A DNA stretch of 64,000 nt from Cylicocyclus nassatus (taxonomy: Eukaryota; Nematoda; Chromadorea; Rhabditida; Strongylidae). The stretch spans positions 33,369,733 through 33,433,732 of the forward strand of contig CATQJL010000305.1 of the NCBI GenBank assembly GCA_958299035.1. Direction: 5' to 3'. Under the pieces are notes generated by a model that was not told where the DNA came from, made no database searches, and saw only the letters and a list, made by a program, of their open reading frames with translations. A program made the position numbers and the translations under genes. Positions 13,505-27,600 of the stretch are shown piece by piece; within the stretch, counting starts at the first letter, position 1; the number at the start of each line of letters is the position of its first letter.

Positions 13505-15644
13505 TTAGAAGTAGTACGGAGAGACGTACACCTCGATGATGGCCACGTTGTAGGCGAGAATCACACCGGTCCTTGATTTTGTGTGGATGTTCACGCGAAT
13601 GCGCTCCGTCGCCGGACCGACGATCGGCTTGGCCAGCTTCACGATTCCTGCAAAAAAAAAACACGCTATCATCTCAAATTTTTTCAGAATCAGTGAAAAG
13701 CAAGGACGAATCCCACTCTCCCTTGTCCCCCCCCCCCCCTCCTCTCGGATATGGGTTCGCAAGATATTCAGTGTGGCCTATGTCTTAAATGGTGTGATTG
13801 GTTTCAAATAATCATAAAATTATTGGATTCCTATAAAAGTGCAAATCAATTTGTAAGACTCTTTGGGTGCATAGGTGATAAAGCCTTTCATTATGATGCT
13901 ATTTAAGCTTGAAAAGTCTGAGAAGCTTCCCAAAACTTCAGAAGGTGTGACTAGCTTTGCTTTGATGTAAGAATTTCCTTCAGTTTTATCTATTGAAAAC
14001 TTTTAACACTCCTACAGAATGAAACTAAATGAATTATTACATCAAAAATTCCCGAAATTCTATTGAACTGTCGGTCTGTAATGAGCTAGAGGAAATGAAG
14101 GAAACTGCGTTCATTCCAAGGTTGGTTAAGTTTTTGAACAAATTCCAGTCAGCCATTGCGTCATCATATTCTGGCTCCATTTTCAGCTCTAGCAAGAAGC
14201 AAGAGTTAATTTAAAATATTACGAAATCCTTTTCTATCCTGCTAAGATAAATTGTCAATTCAGAATGAAAGAGTGGGAAATTTAGTCTCAGCTTGAAGTG
14301 GCACCAAAAGATTCAAACACCAATGTGATTTGTACTATTTGTACGCAGTTTTGAGAAGATATTTTGAGGCATCAGACATTCATTCATCTCTGATAGAGAC
14401 GGAAGCACGACGCTTTTAAGAGCAGTACCCCGAGAGCGACTATCTGATTTGACCTATTTCTTTGCGAATACTAGTTGAGCTTTGATGAAGCCATTGCTCA
14501 AATCGCAGCCCAGATTCCCGCCACATGATCCGACTAAGGCCTTGATTAGTTCCCCAAAAGATGATCAGGTACTCAGGTTTGAGTACAGCCCAAGTGTACG
14601 CCACCTTTTTCGCGTAGGATGATCTTTGACGTTGTTCTCTGCTCAGTTCAGATTGCTTCAATGTTGCCCGAATCGGCACATTTTCACTTGAAAAGGAGGT
14701 GTTGAAATACTAGTAATTGCATTGGATGTCAGTGGCTGCACACCAAATTGAGTTGGCAAGTTCAACGAGCACGTTCCATCGCCTGGAACTCGTCCGTGAC
14801 TCTGTTCCGTTGGGCAAATTTTCCTGGGCGGGTTTTTTGGGATAAGCTATTCCTATTTTTGTTTTGGTGCTTGTGGACAGCCGAAAAAATTCAATCCTTG
14901 AGAGCTTTTTCTCGGTATGACAGTATAACGATATAGCAGTGACGGTCCACGATTTTCGTCTGGGAGTAGGGCAAAAGTTTTTAAAAATTTTTAAAAAGCA
15001 TTTTAATTCTTTACAAGAATAAACAAGTCACTTGCATATTTTTATAACCCACGTAAGTGAATTTCAAAATTTCGAGGCTCATTCTCGAGGAGGAGGGTCT
15101 CTCGGTCCGCCACCACAGCTATGTATCGTAACCTTTTGTGTTGTCATTTCCCAATGAGTAAGTTCTGGTTAACAGATGAAGTTACCACGAGAAAACATGG
15201 AGATTTTAGAAAGGAAAACTATATTAACTTTCCGCGGTTTGGTCGCGTCAAAATGTATGCGACTACTCCAGTTTGACTTCATTTCAGAGGGGATGATTCT
15301 TTTCTAAATTTTGTATTTGAAGATAACTACACTGAATAGATTGCTTACCAATATTTCTGTCCTGTTCAATGATGAAATGTCTCATTCCGACGTAGTCGAG
15401 GCTGTAGTCCACTGAGAATGGCGTGTCCATATGCGTTCGTATCCTGGACACCTAAAATTTTTTCGAATACTTGTTCGAATTACAAGGAGTTTGAAAATGT
15501 AGGCCGACCTCGATAGGGTACTTCACGAATGTTGTGGAGGGTAGAGCTCGAAATTGATACAGAATCTCCTCAGTGTGGTTGCCGAGACATCTTGCTTCTT
15601 CTTCTCCGCACACTTTGATGCAAGAGTAACCGTCTTGGATTCTA
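13505..15644 (-). CDS. fbl-1: Fibulin-1D-type C-terminal exons
   Basis: Exons 15509-15644 ([15 protein letters not shown]), 15349-15451 ([16 protein letters not shown]) and 13505-13647 ([12 protein letters not shown], then [12 protein letters not shown]). They end VEVYVS-like and stop at TAA 13507-13505. The first exon completes the same phase-2 codon as the C route, so C and D are mutually exclusive endings, as in vertebrate and C. elegans fibulin-1. A poly-pyrimidine run precedes the last exon acceptor (TTTTTTTTTGCAG). Confidence 0.9.
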
Positions 15645-18600
15645 CTAAAATGGACGGTGAAAAATAGCCATCCAAGTGGTTTGTGTATGGCATTTTTTCA
15701 AAGTTTTGATGGACGCATGTAAGAAAGTACGGAAAACTTAACATTTAAGAGATGTAAACGAACTGGAATATGTGTTGCTGAGAGTTAATATCCTATTTTT
15801 CTCTACTCGAAAGCGGCCTCTTAACTTTGGAGTGCTGGATAAACTCCAAATTTCTCAGTAAACTTTACTGCAGTTGTCGAATCGCTGATTGTTACACCAG
15901 TAGAGCATTTCCTATTACATGCGGACAACACTGCATTCTAGATTATCATGCCTTAATTTGGTTAGTCACGGAGAGTAGAAACCAAATTTAGTCTCACGTT
16001 ACAAACGCGCTTATTCGAGACATTTATCTGGACATATACGAGCTAATACGTACATAGTAAAATAACAGATTATTAGCAGTACAATTCAATCCAAACAGAC
16101 AATCATGCGGATTATTGCACAAAACATAGTGCAGTTTCTTATCAAGGGAATGTTTAGGTAAGTTTGAGGTGGCTAAGACTAGAAATGTGACTAATGAGAT
16201 CATATAACGATAGCTATGATTAACAGTTACAGAAATGAGTAGATTCCAAAGGTTTGCAGTGTCTATCCTATGGTATTTCTGTATGATTCATTATTTCCGT
16301 TCCAGAAAAGTGAGGTTTTTGGAGCTCTTGACATGAAGTATTGAAACCAGTCAATTTCGTTTTTCTTGGAGTGAAAATCAAGAAAATAAAACGAGAAATG
16401 TTAAATTCAGAGCCGATTTAGCTTGAATATACTTTGTATCCAAGAGAAAAAAACGGATCTGGCTAAGATGGCGTACGTACTTTTTTAAGTACAATTTCAG
16501 GGTAAGAGTACAATTTCACAATTATAGTATTGACATCTCACTGAGGTCTTGGATCATTCTCGTATAATATAAGTGAATAGAAAAACGCACCAGTGATTGA
16601 GGGTTTCAAGACAAATATTTGTGCGTAACATACCAAATTTGAACTGCTGCTCTAAGCAAGAAAAGCATAAATATCAGTATCCAAACGTATTAGAGTGTCT
16701 TTTGTGAGGAGCAACATGCACAATGAGGTTAGCGACATATTTCCCAGCAAACTGTGATTTCTTCGTGAGCCTGAGGATGAGTTCCATTTCAATCGTCTGT
16801 GGGCCATCCAGGGTGTCCCGGACTGCGACAACAGCAGAATTCCTGTCTTTTCCCTTTTGCAGAAGGAAATTAGGCCGAATTGCCAATAATACCGATGGCG
16901 CTTCTAAGAAAACCATTGGTTAGGAAAACATGCATTGTTAAAAAGTATAAGTTGCCATACCAGGTATAGCACGCTTGAGATTTAGCTCGAACTGAACAAT
17001 TGAATCGTTATGGGACGGTCCCTTGATGGTGAAAAGTGTGATGGTTGGCCGATGTGAGGAGATAAGGATTCCTTTTGGAATGGCGATGAACTGCCAAGTT
17101 ATGTGGACTGGATATCGTGCTTTGCAAACTGCTTCAGGAATACCGTCGCACATCGAGCGAAGACGATTACATCGGCTAAAAGTTAGTAAAACACTCAACA
17201 TGCGTATTACGTATTAAAAATAGGATCAAAAGACGTGTTGCATTCATCCAATTACATAAATTAAGGTTTTTCGCCTATATACCGAACTTCTGGAAAAACC
17301 GTAAAGAACACCCACTTTTTGTAATTGCTGTCATGGACATAATTAGGAGGGCATTCGATTCGATGGCATTTGAACTGGCCCAAAGTATTGACGCAAATCC
17401 TGTCTTTACCCTGACATTCGCCCAAAGCGCATTCGTCGACATCTGTAAGACTTCTATAGCTTTAATTTCAGTCGAAAGGTCGTTCAATCATTTCAGATCT
17501 TTGAATCTAATCTTTGAAATTTCGCTCACTCCCTACGGGGAACTGTCAATCATATGCTTAAGCACCAAAAGCTATATCGAAATGCGATGTTGTAATGGAA
17601 TCGTGCGTAAAACAGGCTTTGGATAAAGGTGGACAATTTTTTTTATACCAGAGTCACCCGGTTCGAACACAAGACCTACCTACACATGTCCTTCCGTCAG
17701 GTTGAATTTTGTAACCTGGTGGGCATTGGCAAAGATATGATCCTTTTGTATTCACACATCCTCCCATGCAAAGATCACTGCCTGAAATTAGATATCAATA
17801 ATTCTGTGGGTCTGTGAAACAATACTCAGCAAATTTTTGAAAAAGTTTTTGAGTGCAATTATCAAATTACAGTTTTTATAGCTATCGCAAAATCTTCAAT
17901 GAAATAGCTTTGAAAAAATCTGGTTTGGTGACCTTTGAACTCGAAGAAGTAGGTGAGCCAAACACGCGGATATTTCCAAGGTTCCGGAATTTTGTTAATC
18001 TAGAGTCTTCGCAAAAAGAGGGCACTCACCATTCGAAAAGCTTCTTAATCTGATTTTTGTGGCATTTGTAAAAATAAATCATTCACATGGAAACAAGTGA
18101 ATTAGATAATTTAATCGTTTAGATCAATTTCAAAAAAAAAAATCACGCGCACGCATTCTTTTGTTTGCCCCTCTCTGCTTCGTTTTAGGCTTTTAACGTA
18201 CCATAAATTGCAATCTTAGGATAAAATTATCTTGCTGAATCCACTTGTACTACTGTTCAAACGGCCATGAATTTTCCGGGTTCGAAGGGAAGAAAAAGGT
18301 CCTGCACAAAATTTTCAATAATGGTTTTTGTGGTTGAAACGCTGATCAAAATGCTGTTGACGACGTGCCACTTTCGTATAGCTTCATAGCACTCTAATTT
18401 TTAGCTCTTTTTTCACGATAAGAAGGTTGAAAAATTGCGAAGTTGTTGTCATCGCATGTAGTGTTCAAAATTTGTATTCTTGAAGACTACGGAAGCTTAC
18501 ATAAAGAAAAAACTCACCCGATCCAGCCCAAAGTGCACATTCGTCGATGTCCTCACAAGTTTTCCCATCGCTACCTGAAACGGCGGAACTTCGGCACAGA

Positions 18601-21600
18601 TCCTTATACTCTTGAGCACTTACCGACAGTATATCCCCTGTCGCATATGCACTGATAAGAGCCGGGTATGTTGATACATTTCTGCTCACAACGAGCTGTC
18701 CCTCGTTCGCATTCGTTGATGTCTGTGCATTTGACAAAGAACTTTCACAACTTCTTATGTTAGTCTTACCTTCGCATCTTCGGCCGTCTGCGGCTAGTTC
18801 AAAACCTTCCTTGCACTTGCAAATAAAGGATCCGATTGTGTTCTGACATTCGGCGGAGAGGTCGCACACATGTCCAGCAAATTTCTCGCACTCGTCAACG
18901 TCTTCACAGCGCTTCGTCTAGAGCCATAAGAGAAGTAAAGTTATAAGATAAACAGCTGTTTCTACTCAACTGTTTTTGAGCATGCAAAGCTAAATTTCAT
19001 ACTTTCTTTCTAACAAGGGAACGCTTGAAGATTATGTCCTCACTGACAGAATGTATCTCAGTAACCTTCATAATGTTGATTCCAAGTATGTTCAATGCTC
19101 ATTAAGACCCTATAAGTCATATCTTGAGAATATACGCCGACGTGCTAGTGGAGTTCGCTCGGCTTTCATATGAGGAGTGTCCCAAAAGCATTGTTTGATC
19201 GTCAACACCTCTTTTTTCTCAAAGTCTTTCCAAGCAGGTGCCATTCTGCAAAGTTGGCTTCAAGCGGAGTACGGTGCGGATCACCGACTTTTGACACTGT
19301 AGGATTACGGTAAAAACTTCCAGCATTTGGCGTTCAATTTGAAATCAGAAGATTTTGAAAAAAATCTGTAAAGTCATGTAGGTTTTCGTGCATGCTATTT
19401 CACTAGTCAGCTAACGGGCTTTTCAGATTATACAAACATTTTTTAGGAACAGTTAAAAAAGAAAGGTTACGGTGTACATGGCATGATTTATGAAAGAAGC
19501 ATTGTGGTTAAGTGCATGATTTATGCTTAAGGTTAGCGACCATGATCGATCCAATGTAAGTTCATTACTTGTTTTTTTTTTGAGGCAAATTGTCGACTCA
19601 CACTCAATTTTCTCTTGCAGTTACAATGTAATCGTACAGTAATGAAGGATGATTAATGCTTCGGATCACTGTAAATTTCATTTGGAGCCAGTTGCACAGA
19701 ATGTTGAGAATGCTACTTGATTGTCTGCAAAAGATTTGTGGGCAGCGAGATATTAACGATCAAACTGTGCACGCATACTTTTGGGATACCCTGCATGTGG
19801 AAGAGGCCCCTCAAACTCTGAAAACTCCGACTAACCTTGTAAAAAAAATTTTTTTTGAATCTAACTGCGGTTACATCTTCTTTTTTGAAATTTTGGGTCA
19901 TAAGCCACTAACATTTTTGATCCAAATTTTTGGATGTATGAATTGCAACAGAAGTAGTGTTTTGCTGCATTGTTATCTCACCTTTTCGTTGAATTCATAA
20001 CCTGCATTACATCGACATTTGTAACTGCCAGGTAGATTTATGCACATTAGCCCATCGCACACAGTCTTGTTCAAGCACTCATTGATATCTGAAAAGTCCG
20101 ATTTTTGGGAAGTGAATGCATCAAGATTCTTCACCATCACAGAATCCAGTGTCCTTGTTGACAGCATATCCGGGTTGGCATATGTTCCCTTTTTGTTGAC
20201 AGCGAAAAGAGCCAGCAGTGTTCACGCATTCCTCTCCTGGCCCGCACCTATCGCCAGTTGCGCATTCATCAACGTCTGAAAGGGAATATTCACTTCAGAC
20301 CAACTGCTTCTTCATTACAGATATGTTTAACCACTTTTTTTACGTCGTAACAACCTCTGATTCAACTGGCTTGGCGGCTGGAAGGCGAGGCTTTGTTTTT
20401 TAACTGAGGCCGCCCGCGCCCCCGACGCAGTGTGCGCTCTCTCCCGCGTGTGCTCTCTGATCATTACTAGCCTTAATTAGGTCACGAAGCCCCGCCTTCC
20501 AGCCGCCACCCAGTTGAACCAAAGGATACAAATGCAACATTTGCTGTCGCGATCCGTAAAACAAAGGGAGAGGAAGCTGCTTGCAGCACACTTCCGAGAC
20601 GGATACAATCTTCAAGTTCCATGCTACCTCAATCGTCACCGGATCTCTCCTTGTGCGCAATTCTGACAAGGAAAGGATGACTAGTCGAAGAGGCCTTTAG
20701 AAATGTGCTGTATATCACTTCAAAGGGCATAATCGCTAATTCCAAATCTAGCCTCGTTATCTGCGGAGCGGTTTCGTGCGAGGAGTTATGAGCGTTTATT
20801 GGAGCAGAAAATTGTTTGCTTAATTACGATAAAATCGGTAATAAATCTTTTCAGCGCGTACATGGAGCTGTGATAGTTTCCACGGCATTCTATGCAATGA
20901 TTGATCTTATTCTGAACATATCTTCGCTCATCCTTGTCCCATTTGCACCAGAAAAATTTTAACACGTAATTCTTCCCTCATTACGCATTCATTTTTTTTG
21001 TTCAGAAAAACCCCATAAACTCCGCGCACAGGAAAGCTTCGCAGATAGAGACGACAGATATGGAATCGTTTTATGCTTTCAAGATGGTGTACACCTCATT
21101 CTGAAAGGCTATTTTAACTGAGCATCCTTACCTTTTGAGAGCGGCAGCGAGCGACACATGCAGCAAATTGATAGGTAGAAAGCATTACCGCGCTTTTCAA
21201 GTCTTAAGCACACCACGTCCTCCATAATGCTCAAGTACTAGACAGCTAGTAAGATGCTGCATGCGAATGCTGCATTTCCATCCTTCTAGACTCAGCCTCT
21301 TTTTGATCCGCGTCTGCTGGCCTATCCTTTGTGTGTTTTCGTACGCGTGTAGTTGGAGGCAGTTAATGAAAGATACTTACAAGGGAAGTTTACTTAGTCG
21401 AAGTGGCGATTCGGAAGGAGATCTATACCAGTGGATAGAGCTTGAAAAGCCGATTACGGATATATCTTCTATATCTGCGATGCTTTGTTCCGAAAAAAGT
21501 TATGAGCTTTTCTAAAGCCAAATTTTCGTGCATTTTGAGTCGCAAAATCATGATAATCGACAGAAGTGTGCAAGCTTAAGCAAAACATCTAGTAAGCATT

Positions 21601-24600
21601 GTAGGTCTAATTCGAGTTTATCCGAACGTTTTCGAGTGTTTTCCGACCATGTTGTTTATTCACAGGCAGTCATTTCCTTCCTAGATTACATTTCCATTAT
21701 ATATACAAAAAAGCCCTTAACCTCCATCTAGAAGAACGCGTCGCAGATATTGAAAATATATCTAAGAACATCGTTCTACGCTTTATCCATTGGTGATTTC
21801 CAAGAAGTTTCCGACGCGACGCGTTTTTCTTTATGGAGGTTATGTGGCTTCCTTGTATACATAATGCAAGTGTGATCTAGGAATGAAATGACGACCTGTG
21901 GATGAACAACATGGTCGAAAAACATTCGATAGCTTTCGGATGAACTCGAATTTAAACCTGCAATGCTTACTAGGTGTTTTGCTTAAGCTTGCACACTTCT
22001 GTCGATTATCATGATTTTGCGACTTAAAATGCACAAAAATGTGGCTTTAGAAAAGCTCATAACTTTTCTTAGAACAATGCATCGCAGATATAGAGGGTAT
22101 ATCTGAGATCAGCTTTTTAAGCTCTATCCACTGGTGTAGATCTCCTTCCGAATCGCCACTTCGAATAAGTGAACTTCCCTTGTTAGAAGAAACGCATGCG
22201 GACGCGATGCAAGCTCCAAGCGATGCGGGCGCGCAATCCTGAGCCATACTGTAAACGACTATGTCATTCATTCAAAAAGTTTTGATTTGAGCTTCATGAA
22301 AATTTGTCATTCCATAATTCAGTTTCTGCCACAATATCAATTTTCGAGTCTCTCAAAAATGGGGGCTATGTGCAGAGTACTGCCGCTCAGCAATTCGGCA
22401 CTTTCCGTCTTCCTAGATACCTGGGAACTCGAAGCGTAATCTGTTAAAAGAAATCATCTCAGACAGTCGAAGTTATACCTTCGGCGGGCATATGGCGCGA
22501 TTCTGCCACTTCACGCTCCGGAGCCCTGCCATTTCACGCATTTTTGTGCTCCGGGGCTCTCCCAAAAGTGGCACACATCCGGAGCAGAGATTTGCGCGTC
22601 GCGGAGAGGGGTCCCATTCATTCACCGTGACGTCACGGTGACGTCACAAACAGGACGAATGGGACCCCTCTCCGCGACGCGCAAATCTCTGGTCCGGAGG
22701 TGCGCCACTTTTGGGAAAGCCCGGGAGCACAAAAATGCGTGAAATGGCAGGGCTCCGGAGCGCGAAGTGGCAATCCTCCGCTGGGGAAAGCCCGCGACTC
22801 TGCCACTTCTGCTCCGGAGGTATGCCATTGACTGTCTGAGATTGAGCATCAGCTCCAATCCTGCTAGTTCACGATCCTCAACAACCCTTCCGCAAAAGCG
22901 TCAGCGACAGTAAATGAAGATACCACTGAGCATCGCTACGTCAATTCCGCAGCACAAGTGGTCTTGGCGGATGGAGTAAACCATACTATAGAAGCGCTTG
23001 ACACGTGTTCTACACGTTGCATAAGGTGAATGTAGTCGTTGGTAAGTGATAAATATCTTATTGTACATCGCTAGATACTCAGTGAACAGAATGCTTCGAA
23101 GCAGAGGTTTTCTTTTTAGCAGGCATTTCGCATTTTATATAAAATTGTCTCCTCCACTTCTTCCGTACCAGCGCAAAGGTGAAAATAAGGCTATACGCAT
23201 TTTATGCGCCAGATGTTAGTGTGTGAGTGACAATCAATCTATCACTTTCCCCAACATAGAAGCATTGCAGCTAACATTTTTATTATTAAACGTACTTTGC
23301 ACAATTACCTATGTTATCGTGCGGAAAGATCATCTTTCCGTTATACAATATCAATCGCAAAACTATTTCGAAGCGCTTTTTCATGTTGTTGTTCGGGTCA
23401 CAAAAACAATAAGCAAAACATAGACACGTCCTGGAGAAGTGTGTTTATTATGCTCTGCACTTACGAAAATAATTGGAGTAAGAGTAGGAGCTTATATTAA
23501 AACGTATGTTTACCATTTGCGTGATGTTGGATACGTGGCAACCCAATATTTGCGGATACTTACAAAATTAAACCTACTATCAGTTGTGTACGGTTCTACA
23601 GATCAAATTTTGTGGTTGTTGAACAAAATCATGAGCCAGCTGCTACCCAAAGTAGACGCATCCAACTTCCTGATTTATCGAGAAGCTTCAAAGCAACGAA
23701 TTTGATTCGTCACTGTAGCCAAGTCATTCATGTGACTTTGCTCTACACTAACGCGCAGAACAGTCAAGTCTGCAGCTTTCAAGGATACTGGATAAACATG
23801 CCAATATTCAGTGGTTTTTGTGGCAAAAGAGGAACGATAGCCCCACCGAGCTAATGCTTGAGATGTAATATTTCAGATGGTTTGAGACTTACTCCTAGAT
23901 CGGATTGGCGGGTCAGAGGCTAGCAGTTGTTCTCGCCATTTGCTTCAATAGCAAACTAGAGGAACTGATGTCCGCATGCTGTTAATGTACTGTATCAATA
24001 ACTGCTGTATATTTACGTCTACCTAGTCCGAACTGAAGAATGAACTTCACCATTAGTCGCACTACATAAAGCTCACACTATACCACAAGACGGATGGGGC
24101 TGCCTTATCTCAACGCACACGTAAGTTATTCAGAGGCATAGCTAGCATGAAGTAGTACCGCGAAAAGCTCAAAAAACATCCTTGTCAATGTAAGATTTGC
24201 TCATTCTGCATCTTCGAAACGAGCACTGATTAGAAATACGTTTAAGACAGCTATGCAGATATGCTCCGAGAAAGAAGAATGGTGCAAGCCAGTTTAGCTC
24301 TTCTCAGATTGCTTGCAGCAATAGTTATCACTGCCGTCACTTATCCAACAACCGCAAATGTAACCACACCTTGTTAATAAGTTCCTACTGTGCCTTCCAT
24401 CTACTTCCCATAACACCAATGCGGTTTTCCGAAAGTGCATAATTACGTAGACTACAAGACGATTTATTTTGCGTACATCCCAAACATCCCAAACGACTTC
24501 AAAAAAAGCAGTTGGTTTGAAAAAGGCTTACGATAGATACCGTATAACAGCGGTAGTCTGCTCGTGCGGGGAAGTAGATGACTGCGCAAAAGTGGAAGTG

Positions 24601-27600
24601 ATTTAAAAACGGAATGTTTAGCTGGAGTGCTCTCCATACTGGGAGATTGAAAGATCGCTTGCCATTCGCGTAAGTTAACATCTGGACATTGAAAAACGTA
24701 AAACCTTGTTTTCACGTTTTCCATGCATGGGAAGGAAGCGCACAGTGAAAACAATTTCGATATAAAATCTGAAAATTTGATTATATGAAGCCATCACTTC
24801 CTTTGCCAGAACTGAATTAGCGGTGCCCTCAACGGCATGTTCATTTTCTGTCGCTGACAAATTTGCGGCAGGGTTGTTGAGTGAAGATAGAAAACTAACA
24901 GGATTGAAGATGATGCTTGCTGGCCTCTTTTCATAAATGACGCTTCAAGTTGTCTCCAGGCCTCTGAGGAAGACGGAAGGCACTAAACGTTGAGCGTTAT
25001 AATAAAGAACACCTAACGCACATGTTTGGAAAAGCAGTACTACAAGAGTGTAAATGATCAGGGGGTTGGAGTAGTATAACTTTCGAGCCCTTCTTGCTCT
25101 TTGTCATGCTGAGCTCGATCATGTGCTTCAGGATGCTTCACATGTTAAGAAGAGTAAAGAAACTTGAAGCATTACGACAAGAAAAGGCATTCAACGAATA
25201 TTTCTGCGCGTTACAGTCGCATTATAACGTAAAGTGGAGGTGGGGAAAACATCGCTTTACAACCAAAATCAACGATCAACTCCCACGCACATTTCAAGCT
25301 CATTGTAGCATTCTTAATCTTGTTAGTATCTATGGTTTAAATAGTGATAGTTTACAGAACACCAAACTGCTGCTGAACTTTCGAGAACATAAACGAGTAG
25401 CGGAACTGTAATAATTTGCAAAAGGTAATGGAGCTATGCTTACCATGACACATTCCATTTGAAGGGTAATATCCGAGAGGGCAGTCAATACTTGTACATT
25501 CGCCAGTTTGCGGGTTTTGCAATTCACCCTCCCCGCATTTCTTCGGATCACACCTTAATGCACATTGGTTACCTAGACGTTAGATATTAAAACGCCCACC
25601 AATCAACTCTTTTTATATTGTATTGTAAACGCCTGCTTGGGCTCTAAAAAAACTGCACCTGTAACTGCCCTGAGTATTTCTGCACTGATACAAAGGCCCG
25701 CAGTCATGTGATCCCAAGTTGCACTCGTCGACATCTAAATTTGAATTCTAAACAAAGTTTAGCAATTTTGGAAGCAAGCAGACAGTGAAGTCATGCAAGC
25801 ATGGCATGCAGAAATCAAGCAAACCAATGCACTCCTCGGTTTCGGAGTCCATGGCGTATCCAGTCCCACATGAGAGTGTTCTTATGCATTTGAAAGAACC
25901 AGGCAAATTAAGGCATCGTTGGGACTCAAGACAATCGTCTGCCAGTAGTAGACATTCATCAATGTCTGAATATGTTTGTTAGTATTAACACACTGCAACT
26001 AGTTAGATCAAACTCTGGGACACCTGGGAAAAGAGTTATTGGAATGCTGAAAACGAAGCCGGCTGGCCGAATTTCGAATTAGGAGTTATGCTGTTTGTAC
26101 TTCTTGAAGGGAAAACCACTGCATGGTTGTTTAGCATGCATGTCGCGTGCTTCGCCGACACTAACCTACGCACTGCCCTCTTCGGGATTCATACCCAGCA
26201 GGACAGTTCTGTGGCTGCAGTTCATCTTCCACAGGAGCAGTTGGTATAGGGATGAACGTTTGTGACCTCCTTGTGGCAGCTCTTCTATTGTCCTCGTATT
26301 TTCTTGCTACTCTAGGTCTTTGGCGAACGAAAGGGCGTTTGACTAAGGGCCTCAGTTGTTGACAGAGATATCCTCCGATTGTATTCACGCACACTTCTCG
26401 TCCCCAGGCACATGGGGGCGTAGATGAGCGGCATTCGTTGCGATCTTTTCGCAAAACCAATTTCAATCTTAGCACATAATGCAAACACTATCGAAATTGA
26501 AAGGTTATCTTACCAATGCAACTGTAACCATCTGGACCCAGGTCGTATCCTGAACGACAGCTGCATTCTACCGTTTCGCCACCTCTAAATGTTTCATTTC
26601 TGTAGTTGTTCTGTAAAAAATGAAAAATGCCCTTTGCATACTGTTTCGTCAATATTTCCAATTGCCAGAAAAGCCTGGTAAGAATCTAAACCTATTCTTT
26701 AAATACTCTATACTACACAGAGATCTCTAAGCTGATCAAAAAGGGGGGGGGGTGGTGCAGAAGGAACTAAAGGACTGCCGCCGGTACCGGTGGGAGATGA
26801 TTAAGGCTGTGAAGAATATTTTTGCAAGATTTCAGAAAACTTGGCTAGGATATCCTTTAGGAACAAATCTTCATAACTTTGCCTGGAGATGACATTAAAA
26901 AATTTGAAAAACAGCTTTGTAACGCAAAATGAAGGGAGCATTTACTGGGCTAGAAATAAGTGAAAATTGAGAATTGTAAGTAAGAAAAGTCAACAACTTC
27001 CTAACAGAAATTTTTCGCTTTATGAATCTTGAAGTTTCAAATTGTTGAAGACCAGGATTTTCATTCAAAATCATTTTTTTTGTAGAAAAGGAATAGTTTG
27101 CCTTTTGAGTCAATAAACTAAAGCAATCGAAATGTCATAGAAACACATCCGGAGCTTGTGTCAAGATGCAATATGCAGTTAGTCTCATTACTTCAAACCT
27201 ATTCTAATTCTAAATTTTGACACCAGAAATTCCACAAGATTCTTCATTAAGACTATGTTGGTAATCCTTTGGAGGCTGCATATAAAAGCAAAGGTCCATC
27301 ACATGTAGCTTGTTAATATTATTTCTTGAATACTAGTGAACCAATCTAAAGGTGCTATTTAGAAGAGCGTTCGCTTCGGGAGCGCCACGCGGTTTCCCGC
27401 TATTTGCACATTTTTGAATTGCGCTTGCGTTTCTTTATATTAGGGTGATCCAAAAGGAATGGGGCACCTTGATTTTTTTTAACATTCTTCAAGATTTCTT
27501 TCTGATTAGCTAAGAACACCTTTCATAACGCCTTTGTATAAAGTGACCTTCGCAGGTTATCTTGACAGCACCTTGCAACACCTCACCGACATTTCTTCGA

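Noticed and set aside
17662..17680. GGTTCGAACAC as a tRNA B box
   Set aside because: It is antisense to the fibulin EGF9 exon and its donor; no tRNA fold around it.
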